64,000 bases of DNA, taken from positions 17,360,801 to 17,424,800 of the forward strand of contig OX438751.1 of assembly GCA_949316235.1 (NCBI GenBank), in the 5' to 3' direction. A model generated the notes under the pieces. It searched no databases and was not told where the DNA came from. It was given only the letters and a program-made list of their open reading frames with translations. Shown in pieces: positions 44,930 through 55,814 of the stretch. The translations under genes and the position numbers were made by a program. This DNA comes from Oegoconia quadripuncta (lineage: Eukaryota; Arthropoda; Insecta; Lepidoptera; Autostichidae). The stretch's first letter is position 1; every line of letters begins with the position of its first letter.

Positions 44930-45351
44930 TTGAATCTACAATACACAAACTTTATTTTTCGGGTAGGAACCATGAAATATTATGTTTCGTAAACTATCAT
45001 TAATCTATTCAATAATTACAATACAATTCACTATCAAGGTACTATGTTAAAATCCATAATTGAGTTCGAATGGAGACCAATTTTACCATCAAGCAAATCA
45101 CAAGCAACAGGTACCATTTGATCACACAAGCTGCACCACCATTATTACCGAAGCTATATCTATACATACAACACTGACAGTCCAGCGTGTGCTCTAGTGC
45201 TCTACATTTTGTGTAAAAAGTTTAAATTTCAATGCTCGTATTTTGCTCGATACAGAAAAATCGGTAACTTTCACAGCACTTTTCTCAACTGTTCCAACAT
45301 AAAATCTATTTCATAATTTTTCGGAATGTCGTTACTTAAAGTTACTCAACT
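44930..45351 (-). other. Probable 3' UTR of the T-box gene with poly(A) signal
   Basis: Downstream of the stop codon the minus strand is AT-rich and non-coding. An AATAAA lies at 44956-44951 and is followed by a GT-rich stretch (GTTTGTGTATTG), a normal insect cleavage-site layout. A second AATAAA is at 44692-44687. Transcript data would be needed to choose between them. Confidence 0.5.
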
Positions 45352-45667
45352 TCACAGTGGATGTCGAGGCGAGGGTGTGTGATCTGATCGAGTTGGAGCT
45401 GTGGAGGGGTGAGCTGGGGGCGGGTAGGGGCAGTAGCGGAGGGGTGTGGGGGGTTTCTGTAGCCAGAGGTCTGGCGGCAGACCCAGAGGTTGGGGCCAGG
45501 CCGCTGGCCACGCACGACCACCAAGCGCCAATAGTTGCAGCGCCGGAGGAGTCCTCGCCCACGCAGCACGCTTCTCCGCCTCTTCATCAGCAGCCCCACC
45601 TCCCGCGTAAAGCCGCAATGGTGATCGTAACAGCTGCTGCTCCATCAACATCAGCTCCATTGGATCT
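45352..45667 (-). CDS. H15/mid: Terminal coding exon of the same Tbx20-class T-box gene
   Basis: The acceptor ...tcatccacag sits just upstream of 45667 on the minus strand. The first base completes the split arginine codon (AG from the previous exon plus A). The frame then reads DPMELMLMEQQLLRSPLRLY and runs to TGA at 45354-45352, about 104 codons in all. The join RLTDFDR-DPMEL...EQQLLRSPLRLY fits what follows the T-box in H15/midline-type proteins. The rest is an Ala/Leu/Pro/Trp-rich tail (AWPAAWPQPLGLPPDLWLQ, then proline-rich), likely a disordered regulatory region. At about 100 residues it is short compared with my recollection of fly midline. The exon is much GC-richer than its surroundings. 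The frames on the opposite strand and in the two other minus frames are open by composition only. The exact tail is less certain than the junction. Confidence 0.88.
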
Positions 45668-46189
45668 CTGTGGATGATATAAAAATATTTTTGGTCAGAT
45701 CAACAACTTAAAAATACCGCTGTGGAACAAATTATTCTAAAGAGCAACAACTTCTCATACAGTAGAGGTAAATACTATTTCTGTTACAAACTCCAGAGAC
45801 TGCACGATCGCGTCAGATTCCACGAACGTGAGCGTTTTGCGAGTTCGCTTGTTCGTTGGTTTTCAGCGGTCCGTAGTCTATAAACCTGTTCGCAGAACGG
45901 CGGCCACTGACGAGCCACGTGGCGATTTCGAATCCCATAAAACATTACACCTAGAATTATGCAAAATGGATGACCGTCGATGACGTCAATTAATACCATC
46001 GTCTCTATTTACAATACTCTGGTATTACTTATTAAAGTTGTCCTGCAATTTATAACATGACAAGATTTCCGATTCATCCACATTATACGATCCAACTAGA
46101 GTAGCTAGGTACTACTTGTCATATGTACAACAGATTTGTATGAGTACAAGATAGTGCCGGGTAATCTATTGCGCTGATAATATGTTGAT

Positions 46190-46690
46190 ATAATTGCTTC
46201 GTCGAAGCGTGTTTACGAGTGCGCTCACTGGCAGTTAACGAGGCGCACAGTGAGCTCCCCCGGCCCTTTATTACCGCAGTGTGCGATGCCCTTTATCGGT
46301 TCTCGGAGGTTGTCGCGACCGCCACCGAGCACGCTTCTTGCTAACTCGCTATTTTCGCCTCTCTACGAAACTATCGACGCACTATAGGCATGCAATAATG
46401 CATCATTCACGCCCGGTCAATAGAAATTGAACGAGTCGGTAATTTCTTCCCGATTCCGACGAGCGGATCAAACTTTATCGTACCTCGAGAGAAATCCGGC
46501 GAGGTGTTATTAATAGCCGATGTGTCTTGAGGTACGAGCGCTAGTCTGAGCGGCAAATGAGCGTGACGACACGGCGAGCTCGAGGTGAGCCTCAAAATTG
46601 GCATGACATCACGAGATGCCGTATCGAATTTAATCTATCACCGCAGCACCGGCCGCAGGCGCCGGCGCGCTCACTCCCCGATACCCGGGA
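46190..46690. promoter_or_regulatory. GC-rich unique island in T-box intron, candidate enhancer
   Basis: This is a 500-bp island, GC-rich against an AT-rich intron, without similarity to any repeat family in the window and without a convincing reading frame. It contains several TTATCG/CTTTATCG GATA-type sites and a TGACATCA CRE-like site near 46607. It lies about 0.5 kb inside the intron from the terminal exon. Regulatory function is inferred from composition and position only. Confidence 0.35.
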
Positions 46691-47159
46691 ATTAAAACAG
46701 GTAGTGCCCACACACGCTATAACAGAACTATAGATTTTTTAATATACACCCTAATTTCTATAAAAACGAAAAATGACATTAGCGTGACTGTATCACTACA
46801 TCACGCCACGTGAACGTCCCTAATTTCACGCCTAAGATAGTTAATATCTCTGAGATTTGATAACAATAATATTTTGGGTATTATCTACTTAATTTCGATC
46901 CGTTGATTACATTCAATTATACATTTTGACAAATACTTTTAATTCATTCCTGCGATTTAAAAATATAAGTAGAGTTCTTTAGTATATATTGCGATAATCC
47001 TATTTAGTACACATTCCTCATGTAAATTGTAAAGTATAGTCTATAATAAAAATACGGTTAAGGTGCGTATTTTTTGTACCAAATCATTCTCCGGTGCTAA
47101 TATTTTATAATTCACACATTCGAATGTAGAATGCAAAATAGCGTAAGTGAAATGCGAGT

Positions 47160-47415
47160 TCATATATGAAACGAGTCTGTTGTCGGGTGGTTATGTCGTT
47201 TCGGGTGCTGCGGGGGCGTTAATGGCGTATTTATTATGATCTCGGTATCAGCTGTAATAGCCAACACTCTGCCAGCAAATTACAGGGCGGCTGCTCTTAG
47301 AGCCCGCCGCTAGGGACGCGACCGGCTCGCGAATGCGCTTATCGATATCTCACTGCAAGGTCTGCAACCCGCTTATCAAATTCACCCGCGAATGCATTAT
47401 ATCACTATCAGATAT
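47160..47415. promoter_or_regulatory. Intronic island with GATA-type site cluster, candidate enhancer
   Basis: The island is GC-rich and looks single-copy. Between 47335 and 47410 it packs GCTTATCGATATC, GCTTATCAAATT and CTATCAGATA, that is several GATA or GATA-like words in 75 bp. GATA factors act with Tbx20 in cardiac programmes, so this would be sensible input. It shares ordered motifs with the island at 53640-53850. Confidence 0.4.
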
Positions 47416-48404
47416 AAAGTGAAATATAATATCCTTTAGTTATAATTTTTTATACCTACGTAATACCAAGAGATATATAAATAGTTTTATGAAAAGACTT
47501 GAAGATAAAAAATATGGTGCTTCGGTAAAGTCCATCGTTTTTAAAACGTGCAAATGTACAGATTTACAACACTCTTTTAACGTGCCGAAACCACAAGCAT
47601 AATAAATATTAACGATTTTATGAAATAATATTGTTGAAAAGGTTTATAGAAATAAAATTAAAATGTTACCACTCACACATTTTAATGTGGCGTCTCTATA
47701 TATACTTACGGATTATTTTATAAATTAACAAAACATACAGTTCTAGGACATGATAAATTGAAGTAACAATTTTGTTACTTATTAAGGTATAATGAATACA
47801 ATTTCATGTCAGATATGTCATCGTAGTCAGCCTAATAAACGTCTCAATGCTGGACCGAATGAATGATAACGCCGTACAGGAAATTTTAATGTCGCTAATA
47901 TTTATGGCCGTTATGAGTAAGGCTTGACCTCACAACGTTTCTTACCTCCTTATTGAAGTTCAATGAACTTCTAATACAGCTTATTGTAAAAAATATTAAC
48001 AATACAATAATGTCTTGAGAATCGCAATGACAATCTTTGGCCGACTGCTACTAAATTGTAAAATCTTCTCGACGAAAACTGAATTGCTAAAAAGTATTAT
48101 CGACTGAGTCTGTAATATATTATATGTATCGTTCGTGAAACAAAACGCATCAGCAATATGTCAAATTGACCGGAGTGCGGGTTGCGGGAAAATACCAAAT
48201 ACCTCAGTTACCCGACTCAAATATATTATTTGCTTACTGATGAGTAAGCATCGACACCTTAATTTTTATATCTTTTTTTTACATCCTTATATATTAATTT
48301 TGCCTCTTATATTAACTGTTTACTTTTATTTAACCAATATCTACAAAGATAATCTATGTTTGAAGTTCCTTCAGCTCCTAAACCGGCAAATACAGTTCAC
48401 TCTA

Positions 48405-48560
48405 TCACCAATAGAGCAACACCCCTTGTCACCATTTCTGTATATTTCGTAAATTGAATCATGGATGTTGTTTCAAGCATTAAACATTAATATTTGGGAT
48501 ATCCCTGACCACCCCGTATGAGATTAAGGTCGTGACTTTATCTTTAATACTTTGTGCACT
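48405..48560 (+). repeat. Repeat L with its upstream part
   Basis: ACCATTTCTGTATATTTCGT, ATATTTGGGATATCCCTGAC, CACCCCGTATGAGATTAAGG and TCGTGACTTTATC. Confidence 0.6.
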
Positions 48561-48734
48561 AAATGTATTGACATCGATATCGATAGCTTATCACTAACTT
48601 GTATCGACTTACCCGTTTCCTTCTAATCATTTCTGTGAAAATATTATCCGTACATATATCTATATAGGTGTTTCAATACAAGTTTATAATAAGGCTGTTT
48701 AAAAAGTTAGTCGTAGTGATAGATAACTATTTAG

Positions 48735-49030
48735 ACACGCATTACCGCCCGCGGCCAGCATGCCGTTGTCGTTAAGTTATTTCTAGCCCTACATTGCTTG
48801 TAAGTGAATCGCATGCAATTAACGAAGAGGTGCGTCTGAGCATAAATATAACACATTGCCCGCTAAATATCGGTCCTGATTGAGCGAGGGGCGTATCTTA
48901 TTAATTAATGGATGAAAAGCCGCCTCGGCCACCACGCCGACCAACGCCACCGCCCGATTCTCACACAACGGCAATTCATCATACTTATTGTCTGACGATT
49001 TCGGACGTCAGCGAAGGAAGTCATTAAGGC
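48735..49030. promoter_or_regulatory. GC-rich intronic island, candidate regulatory DNA
   Basis: Unique-looking sequence with homeodomain-type words (TTAATTAATGG, CAATTAACG), a TAAGTGAATC word and a CCGCCTCGGCCACC block. It has no coding frame of note and no match to the window's repeat families. A second smaller stretch (49180-49345) is similar in composition. Confidence 0.3.
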
Positions 49031-49649
49031 TGAACGCCGTTAGGCACTCGTTTCAAACATTTATATTTATTACGGTGTGAATTCGGCAATCACGATACAT
49101 AGCTTAGCTGATATCTCATCAGACGCCAACAAACAAAGGTGTTACGGAAGTACTTAAACGAGCTTTTAATTTTGACCTACAATCGTCAAATCAACTGAAA
49201 GGTGAAGTGACAGACGCTAGAGTGGCAATTTGCGTTGAGATGTTATCGACATCCTACGCATTGAAGTGAATTGGCCGATCGAGATGCATGCGGGCGAACA
49301 GTAGCCGCGGCTGACACCTATCAATGTTACTCGAGATACAGGGCCTCTAATTATTCGGTCTTTCCGTTATATGAGAGATATGTTTGTTATCAGGGAGGCG
49401 ATTTTTGTACTCTCTATAGTGAAAACTCAGATATCTCGATTGTATAGTATTTTTTTGTATTTTCAATCCTTGATAACATTCTCCGTCTTTCAAACAGAAA
49501 TAAATATTTTTCGTGTGAGATACCTCGAGAGTCTGAAAATCGCTTTAAATAATAATACGTTCTAATTAATAACTCCCTTGAATTTGAAGTTTGAGTACTA
49601 AAGCCATTACTTCTCGCCGTAAATATATGTATTTATCCATCTCTTTTTA

Positions 49650-49935
49650 ACCCCCGACGAAAAACGATCGATGTTATGTGTTTGATGGCGTTGTGTATGT
49701 GTGTGTTCTTGCCCAGTCTTTGTCTGAACGTATCTCAGTAATGCATAGTCCGATTTGAGTGCGGTTTATATCAAAGACTAAATACGGAGACAGGTTCTTA
49801 GCCATGTTTAATGGAATGGTTAAGCCGTTTAGGAGATATTTAGCTTTTAACACAGTTGGTTTAGGTTAATTGGATGATCGAATTCTTTGTTTGCTCGAAG
49901 GTTTTCTAAATTTTAAATAAATAGTATCATTAAAG
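49650..49935 (-). repeat. Repeat F, nearly full-length, in T-box intron
   Basis: CCCCCGACGAAAAACGATCG, TCTCAGTAATGCATAGTCCG, TTCTTAGCCATGTTTAATGG and GAGATATTTAGCTTTTAACA. Confidence 0.72.
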
Positions 49936-50689
49936 TACAATCATGATTAGAGTATTCTGTAAGACCGACCGGCCTAAGAGGTCATGCATCTTTTTCTTTT
50001 CATACAATCTCATTATATTTCACAGGTTTACCAAATACATATACTTAAACACACAACGATGACTTTAGCGCATATTTTAGTAATAGGTATTTATGTATGA
50101 ATATATAATATGTATGTATAAATGTACGTATGTATGTATAAATAGGGTTGTGAATAAGCGGTAAATTTAAAAATTGCGACGAGATTATGTGAAAATGTTT
50201 ATATTCTATGATAGGTATCCTAAAGAAATTTTTCTTTTCATCACATTAGCCGCTTGGCTCCGACTGCAAAGAATTAGTCGTCTATGCGGAAAACATGGGA
50301 CGTCATAAATTTTTGACTCTATGTACAAAGAGATGTCGATTGTGCTGTAATCGCTAAAAGATTAATTAAAGCGTTTTATTTCTTAATATCCGCATAGACT
50401 GGAAAAGTATCACATATATAATAAAAGCTCTAAGGCTTATTGAACTTTCAAATCTGTCTGATTAACAATTATTCATGTAATTCTCAACCTCATTCTTCGG
50501 CACACCGCAGTTTTCCGAGGCCTCCAGCGTTGGTGTCAGCGCTTGCTCTCATATCAAGCAAACAAGAAAATATACAAAGGAAAAACATTATTTATTGCTA
50601 ATCGTATTGACTTTAAAATGTATACACATTTACCAATATTCAGATGTAATGGACACAATATTTTAAAGAAACGGAGCAAATAAACTGCA

Positions 50690-50910
50690 TCTCGTATGGA
50701 ATGTGAAGAAGATCGACAGGAGGCGAGAAGCGGCGAGCACGACCACGGCCGGAGGAAGCGCGGTAATTGCATCGATAACATCTCGAATTAGCCGTCAATC
50801 ACTAGTGGTGAACTATCATCGCACGCTGGTGTATCAATTAGTCCGAATCGGTAGCCGCGTACTGACACCGACGTAGATTACTTTATTAACAGCTACAATA
50901 ATTCTGCTGA
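50690..50910. promoter_or_regulatory. GC-rich intronic island, candidate regulatory DNA
   Basis: Unique sequence containing GCATCGATAACATC (GATA-like) and TCACTAGTGGTGA, an imperfect palindrome with GTGA half-words resembling T-box half-sites. No repeat or coding signal was seen. Confidence 0.28.
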
Positions 50911-51369
50911 TCATTCTAACTCGTCATTCTGTCTTGGAGATCTGTACGTAATTTTTTATAGGCTGCGCTGGACCATCGCTTCGACCCTTTGTTAGGGAAT
51001 AAAAGAGCGAAGCATTGTGAGAAAGTTTAAATGGAAAAAGGATTTTCTAAACTGACATTTATATACCTCGGCTGCACGCACATTTACTCATAGGTTTGAT
51101 AATAGTCTCGTGTATTTTTTTTCCGATCTGGGTATTTTGCTTTAGTAATGGTGTCCCCGCAAATAATAATCTGGTTTCCATATCATTCGCAAAGAATTTT
51201 CTAGTTTGAGGGCATTTACTGTTCGTTCATATTTTGATCCTAAATAAAGGCTCAAACCTGATATAAAGTACTTCGTGGCCAGCAACAAACTTTAAAGGTG
51301 AATTGACGAAGGTTCTGCATAATTCAGCACGTTGCTTCATAAGGTAAAACATGGATAACACCTGAGCGA

Positions 51370-51750
51370 GAAAACGCGTTGGTCCACATCACGCCTCCGG
51401 GGAACCGGTCTTCGACCGAATGTGCATCACACCGATGGGCAGATAATAGAAATGCGCTTTAATTTGTCGTTTAGGGCATAATGAGGAGCGAGCCCTGTGA
51501 TTACGCGGCGCGCCGCCGCCGCCGGCCCCGGCCGCTGTTGACGTGAGCTGTTTCCACACACCGCTCTCCGCCCATCCCGCAACCATACATCCTCGATATC
51601 CACTAAGCTATCGAGTGAAAACAACCAGATTAACCATCTCGCCAATGTAATTCGCGCCAAAATCGATTCGAGAGGCGATGGTAGTGGTTCGCTCATGGGA
51701 ACGCCCGCGCCCGCTCATGCCTGCCGGCAAATTCTCGCCTCGCACACTTC
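51370..51750. promoter_or_regulatory. GC-rich intronic island with T-box-like half-site
   Basis: The island has a very GC-rich core (GCGGCGCGCCGCCGCC around 51509), a TCACACC word near 51427 that matches a T-box half-site core, an AGATAATAG GATA word near 51442, and CTTCAAGTTAATGAG near 51767. The minus-strand frames over it are open through composition. Function is inferred. Confidence 0.33.
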
Positions 51751-52033
51751 GATCATTCGAACACCTTCAAGTTAATGAGTGGAAAATGGAATTTTGCGAA
51801 AGATCATGCTAACATTTACGTGCAACTTTGCTGGATTGTGGTATAGTTACTTATCTCGCACATGGTTTAACACCCTACAGTTACTTTTATATAAAACAAT
51901 AACAATGATTAAATCCTAACTCAAAAATACCTGAAATTAATTCAGTTTATGTTAATAAAGCCTTTATATAATAAAAAAAAATTAGTTACGTTGTCTTCTT
52001 TATATCTATCTGTACGACCCCAAAATACATATA

Positions 52034-52174
52034 TCCGGCGTCAGTCTTTCGTGAATCCTATATACAACCTTGGGATCTTCACGAGCAGAGTGAACAGGCA
52101 TCTTCGACCACATTGTCACTTTCCATCAGTTGAGATTGTGGTCAAATGCGAATCCAGTCAATCATAAAAAAAAA
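52034..52174 (+). mobile_element. Jockey-type LINE 3' tip with poly(A)
   Basis: The fragment encodes the last residues of the family (...NLGIFTSRVNRHLR) and then the tail CACTTTCCATCAG...GAGATTGTGGTCAAATGCG...CATAAAAAAAAA. The tail closely matches the 3' end of SINE-B copies such as 21597-21651, so this LINE type is the probable partner of SINE-B. Confidence 0.7.
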
Positions 52175-52391
52175 TATTTATATATATTTGTGTTTCTTTA
52201 ATTTTATTTTTATTTCAGCAAATAAGATATCAGACACTGGCTGGTTAAATTAAAGTGTTTCCAGTTCCCACGGACATCATGTTCAACTCTCTCTAAATGT
52301 ATCAAAATTAATATCCTCCCGTACTCTTACATATGAGCATCATGTAGCGGAATATTGGACACGAACGTTTTAAATATTAAATTTAATTGTT

Positions 52392-52512
52392 GATAATTTC
52401 CTCTTAGTCCCCACCCCGCATAGGGCCAGCGTGGTGGACTACAGCCCATACTCCCTCATTATACGAGGGAAGTCCTATATCCTCGCAGTGGGATGTTTAC
52501 GGGCTGAGATGA
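52392..52512 (+). mobile_element. LINE 3'-end fragment
   Basis: Matches the 3' region at 1920-2036 in order: CCAGCGTGGTGGACTA, CCCATACTCCCTCATTATAC, GTGGGATGTTTACGGGCTG. Confidence 0.65.
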
Positions 52513-52654
52513 GGATACCGAAAGTTAATCACAATATCTTCTGCAGCAATGATTAGGTATCTAAACAGTTTTAAGAGGCACAGATTACCTTAAAGGACTG
52601 ATTAGAGGATTCATTAAACTAATACACCAACATACTTTCGCATTTGGACGATAG

Positions 52655-52822
52655 ATTACTCACTTTATCGGGATAAAAAGTATTCTATGTCTTAATCCAG
52701 GATATATTCTACCTATATACCAAATTTCACCCAAATCAGTTCAGCCGTTTAGCGGTGATTGTGCAACAAACAAATAAAGAAACAAACATCCAAACTTTCT
52801 CGTTTATAATATTAGTTAGATT
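52655..52822 (-). repeat. Repeat E, truncated
   Basis: Begins at TACTCACTTTATCGGGATAA, lacks the GC-rich end, and finishes TCGTTTATAATATTAGTTAG. Confidence 0.72.
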
Positions 52823-52829
52823 ATATTAT

Positions 52830-53065
52830 TATGGTGTAGTGGGTCACTATCCTGCCCTTAAACCACACGGTTACAAGTTTGAATCCCGTGGTATATGAAT
52901 TATGAATAATATATTGCAGCTTCTGTCACTGCTGGACATGGGAGAGCCCATTGGCCCGATTTGCATCGCTTTGTATGGGAAGATTTGCCCTAATCACCAT
53001 GCTTGGCAGCTCCGCACTAATATGACGCTGCTGCCCATCCCTGGTCTATGCTGTTATGCTCACGA
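52830..53065 (+). mobile_element. tRNA-like SINE head followed by a LINE-like fragment
   Basis: 52830-52895 reads TATGGTGTAGTGGGTCACTA and ACAAGTTTGAATCCCGTGG (A and B box-like). 52915-53060 (CTGTCACTGCTGGACATGGG ... CTGCTGCCCATCCCTGGTC) is a repeat fragment. A related piece at 16795-16960 has GCCACGCTTGGGAGAGTG and GATTGTGCCCATCGCTGGTC, partly antisense or rearranged. Confidence 0.45.
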
Positions 53066-53639
53066 TGGTTTAAGGTCGATTCATACAAATCAGTGAAGCC
53101 ACAGTTCCATCAACGTGTTCGCTCAGTTAAGTATCAGTGCCACAATGTTTTCTCCAGTACGAACTTAATTATACTCGTACTCATCTCAGTGCTAGGTAGG
53201 TATAGTATAGTACCTACTTATAGTAGGTATAGTATTGAATTTCAAACTGTAAATATTTTTTAATTCTTGTGCAGTTAAAGCATTACATTTTCTTACTTAC
53301 TGTAATATACAAAGATGTAAATTGTTTGAGCTGGGACTAGATATGCAATTGTGAACCCGACTGAATTGAATCATGTTAAGAAATGACTTGATGCTAATTA
53401 GAATTCATAAGATGACAACGATATTATCATTCTAATATTTATATTCAAAGATTGTGCATTTACTATTTACATTTTTCTATTTGACTTATTATGTAAATGG
53501 AACAAAGAACTTGTTTACCTCTTACATTTAAGCATTTTTCTTAAATAATTCCTTTATTGTGAAACCTACTCTATATAATCTCAGGGTTTGCATGCCGATT
53601 AAGAAGATAAGGTGTATACAACAACGGGCATCACTAAAT

Positions 53640-53850
53640 CGTTGTTATGATCACCATTTGGCCGCGTATCGGTCGCAATCAGCCGGAGAGGCGCGTTTTT
53701 AATCTTTTATTCATGTTAAAACCGCTCGCCGCGCAAATTGCAGGGCGGCCGACCTAATGCCTTTCAACTGTTGCTAATAACCTGCCAATTTATCAAACTT
53801 GCCCCGAGCGCCCGCGCCGCCGCAACGCATCGATTTGGACCACTTTAGGG
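53640..53850. promoter_or_regulatory. Intronic island sharing motif order with 47160-47415
   Basis: A GC-rich block holding TTATGATC, CGTATCGG, GCAAATTGCAGGGCGGC (53733-53749) and TTATCAAACTTGCCCC (about 53790) in that order. The same order, with small changes, occurs in the island near 47230-47387. Confidence 0.4.
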
Positions 53851-53934
53851 TTTGGTATCTAACGAAACACGTGGAAAGACGTCAATGATCTCATGGTGTT
53901 ATTTTGCACTTTTACCACTTATATACTTTTTCTC

Positions 53935-54012
53935 ATTAGATAAGTCCGCCTTTGTATTTGATTTAATATATTATGTGTGTTACTTTGTACAATAAATCGT
54001 TTACAAAAAACA
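53935..54012 (+). mobile_element. LINE 3' tip
   Basis: GATAAGTCCGCCTTTGTATT and CTTTGTACAATAAATCG, like the ends at 13010 and 57690. Confidence 0.5.
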
Positions 54013-54956
54013 AACTGTGAATGAGCTCCTACACGAGTTTTGATTATAGAACAAAATATAGATAATACTAAGGCGGCCAACTGTCCCGGATTCTGCGGGA
54101 CAGTTCCGATATTGTAGTTGTAATTCCGCATTCGAATAGTCACGCAAAACGTCTAATTTGACCCGGATGTCCAGCATTCTTAGCCTTGTAAAAATTCACT
54201 CTTGTTGACAGTATGATTTCATAATATTTTTTTTTTGGACACGGTATTATGTATTTTTTTGCGATTTTAGGGCAACCATTCCAACCTCCCTTAGCTCCGC
54301 TTTGGGCACGTGGTCCGACTGCCTAAAAATATTTACAAATGTCGCATTGATTTCCATAGAAACGGCCGCCTTAGATACTATCATTGATACTAAATTAGAC
54401 CGAACCTTTCAAACGAAACGATACATGACTGTTGTTCTTTCTTTGTGCAATACTCCGTATCGATTTGCTTGTTGATTCGTGGCATCTATCAGCTATCGCC
54501 TAGGTATTGTTGAAAACAGCTTCGTAGTTGTGGAACACGATATATATATATATTTTTCTATAATCTACCTTGACTCTAGAAACACATGACTGTTTTAAGC
54601 TTCGGTGCAAATATCCTTTATCTGTGTGTGAAACTGTTTAACCCATTTGATAGCTTATTTTTCGAAAGCTTGGTCCGTGGCCATATTTAATGGAAATATA
54701 ATTTGATGAGACTCGAGGGTTTCAAAATTTTTAAAATTTTCAATTTAAATATAATAAATAAACATGTACCTATGTATGTAGGTCTATTACCTGTTATCTC
54801 ATTTTGTTTAATTTACATTATATTAAGTATAAATATTTCGCTCTAGGATGGTTAGTAACGTACACATATTAGATTTCAATCATACTGCAAACTATTTAAA
54901 AATTGTAAAAGAATTTTTACGATAGTAGGTACCTAGTCATCAACAGCAGTACACGT

Positions 54957-55215
54957 GCCCACTGTTGGGGCTGAGAAAGTGTATGGGCCATATTCCACTA
55001 CGCGGGTCCAGTGCGGATTCGTGTCAGACTTGAAGTCACCTGACAGTCAGTATTTTTAAGCCGCCCTATTCACCGACTTGGCTTAACGACTGCGTTCAAT
55101 GAAATACAACCGGGACCGACTATTTAACGTGCCCTATACATATACGAAACATGGAAACACTCTTATTAAAATGCCACTAGTAGTCACTCATCCAACGACT
55201 GACCGCGATAGACAA
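54957..55215 (+). repeat. Repeat P, in T-box intron
   Basis: CCCACTGTTG, AGTGCGGATT, CACCTGACAGTCAGT, CACCGACTT and GACTATTTAACGTGCC, in this order, are shared with 61019-61185. Confidence 0.6.
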
Positions 55216-55272
55216 TGCTTAACTTCGCTAATCGAAAACGAATACCTTTTATGGGATATGTATTTTATAAAA

Positions 55273-55508
55273 ATACTAGCTTTCCGCCCGCGGCTTCGCC
55301 TGCGTGGAATAACTTTATCGAGAAAATTTGCTTATATAGTAGTAAGTAATGAACTACTCACTTTATTGGGATAAAAAATATTCTATGCTTCAATCCAGGG
55401 TATATTCTACCTTTATACAAAATTTCATCCAAATCCGTTCATACGTTTCGCCGTGATTGAGCAACAAACAAACAAACATTCAAACTTTCACATTTATATC
55501 ATTTAGTA
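55273..55508 (-). repeat. Repeat E, nearly full-length, beside the T-box exon
   Basis: ACTAGCTTTCCGCCCGCGGC, AACTACTCACTTTATTGGGA and CGTTTCGCCGTGATTGAGCA. It lies 70 bp from the donor site of the T-box exon, inside the intron. Confidence 0.78.
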
Positions 55509-55578
55509 GAATAGAGTAGATATTTGATGTGTTTGTGAAATAAGTATCTATATATAAATTACATTGTACAAAACTCAC

Positions 55579-55814
55579 CTATCAAAATCTGTCAGCCTAG
55601 ACGAATCCCTGAAGCCCTTCGCGAATGGATTTGAGTCTATCTTGAGCTTGGTGATGAGCTGGTTCTGGTAGGCGGTGACGGCTGTGAACACCGTCTCCGG
55701 GAAGACGAAGGTGCGATACTGCTCCCGAGAGAGATCCGTGATGGGGCCAGCGCCGTCCCTGACTTTCACGAGGTGAATGCGAGGCTGATACCGGTGCATG
55801 GAGTTCAAGACGAT
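55579..55814 (-). CDS. H15/mid: Internal exon of a Tbx20-class T-box transcription factor (C-terminal half of T-box)
   Basis: This exon encodes 78 codons plus two bases of the DNA-binding T-box. It starts [18 protein letters not shown] and contains [35 protein letters not shown] and SSRLTDFD. T-box proteins are nuclear sequence-specific regulators, and the Tbx20 class acts in heart and in segmental and neural patterning of insects. The [23 protein letters not shown] block is typical of Tbx20/H15/midline and differs from Tbx1, omb and Dorsocross types. On the minus strand the acceptor ...ttatttctcag precedes ATC at 55814 (phase 0), and the donor AG|GTGAGT follows 55579 (phase 2). Phase 2 is what the terminal exon at 45667 needs. 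Upstream exons with the N-terminal half of the T-box were not found up to 64000. H15 and midline are paralogues in flies, and I cannot say which one this is. Confidence 0.95.

Larger units (their letters stand above)
45668..55578 (-). other. Last intron of the T-box gene (9.9 kb)
   Basis: It is bounded by GTGAGT at its 5' end (55578 downwards) and by a pyrimidine-poor CCACAG acceptor at 45670-45668, with matching phase 2 on both sides. It contains repeats (49650-49935, 52034-52174, 52392-52512, 52655-53060, 54650-55508) and several GC-rich, non-repeat islands listed separately. Confidence 0.85.

Noticed and set aside
45357..45677. 106-codon plus-strand frame opposite the T-box terminal exon, and two further minus frames
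   Set aside because: They overlap the supported exon and are open because of high GC; splice phase and family motifs pick the 45352-45667 minus frame.
55579..55814. Assignment to omb/Tbx2, org-1/Tbx1 or Dorsocross/Tbx6
   Set aside because: [26 protein letters not shown] fits Tbx20/H15; the other classes have ITQLKI and different residues after FAKGFRD.
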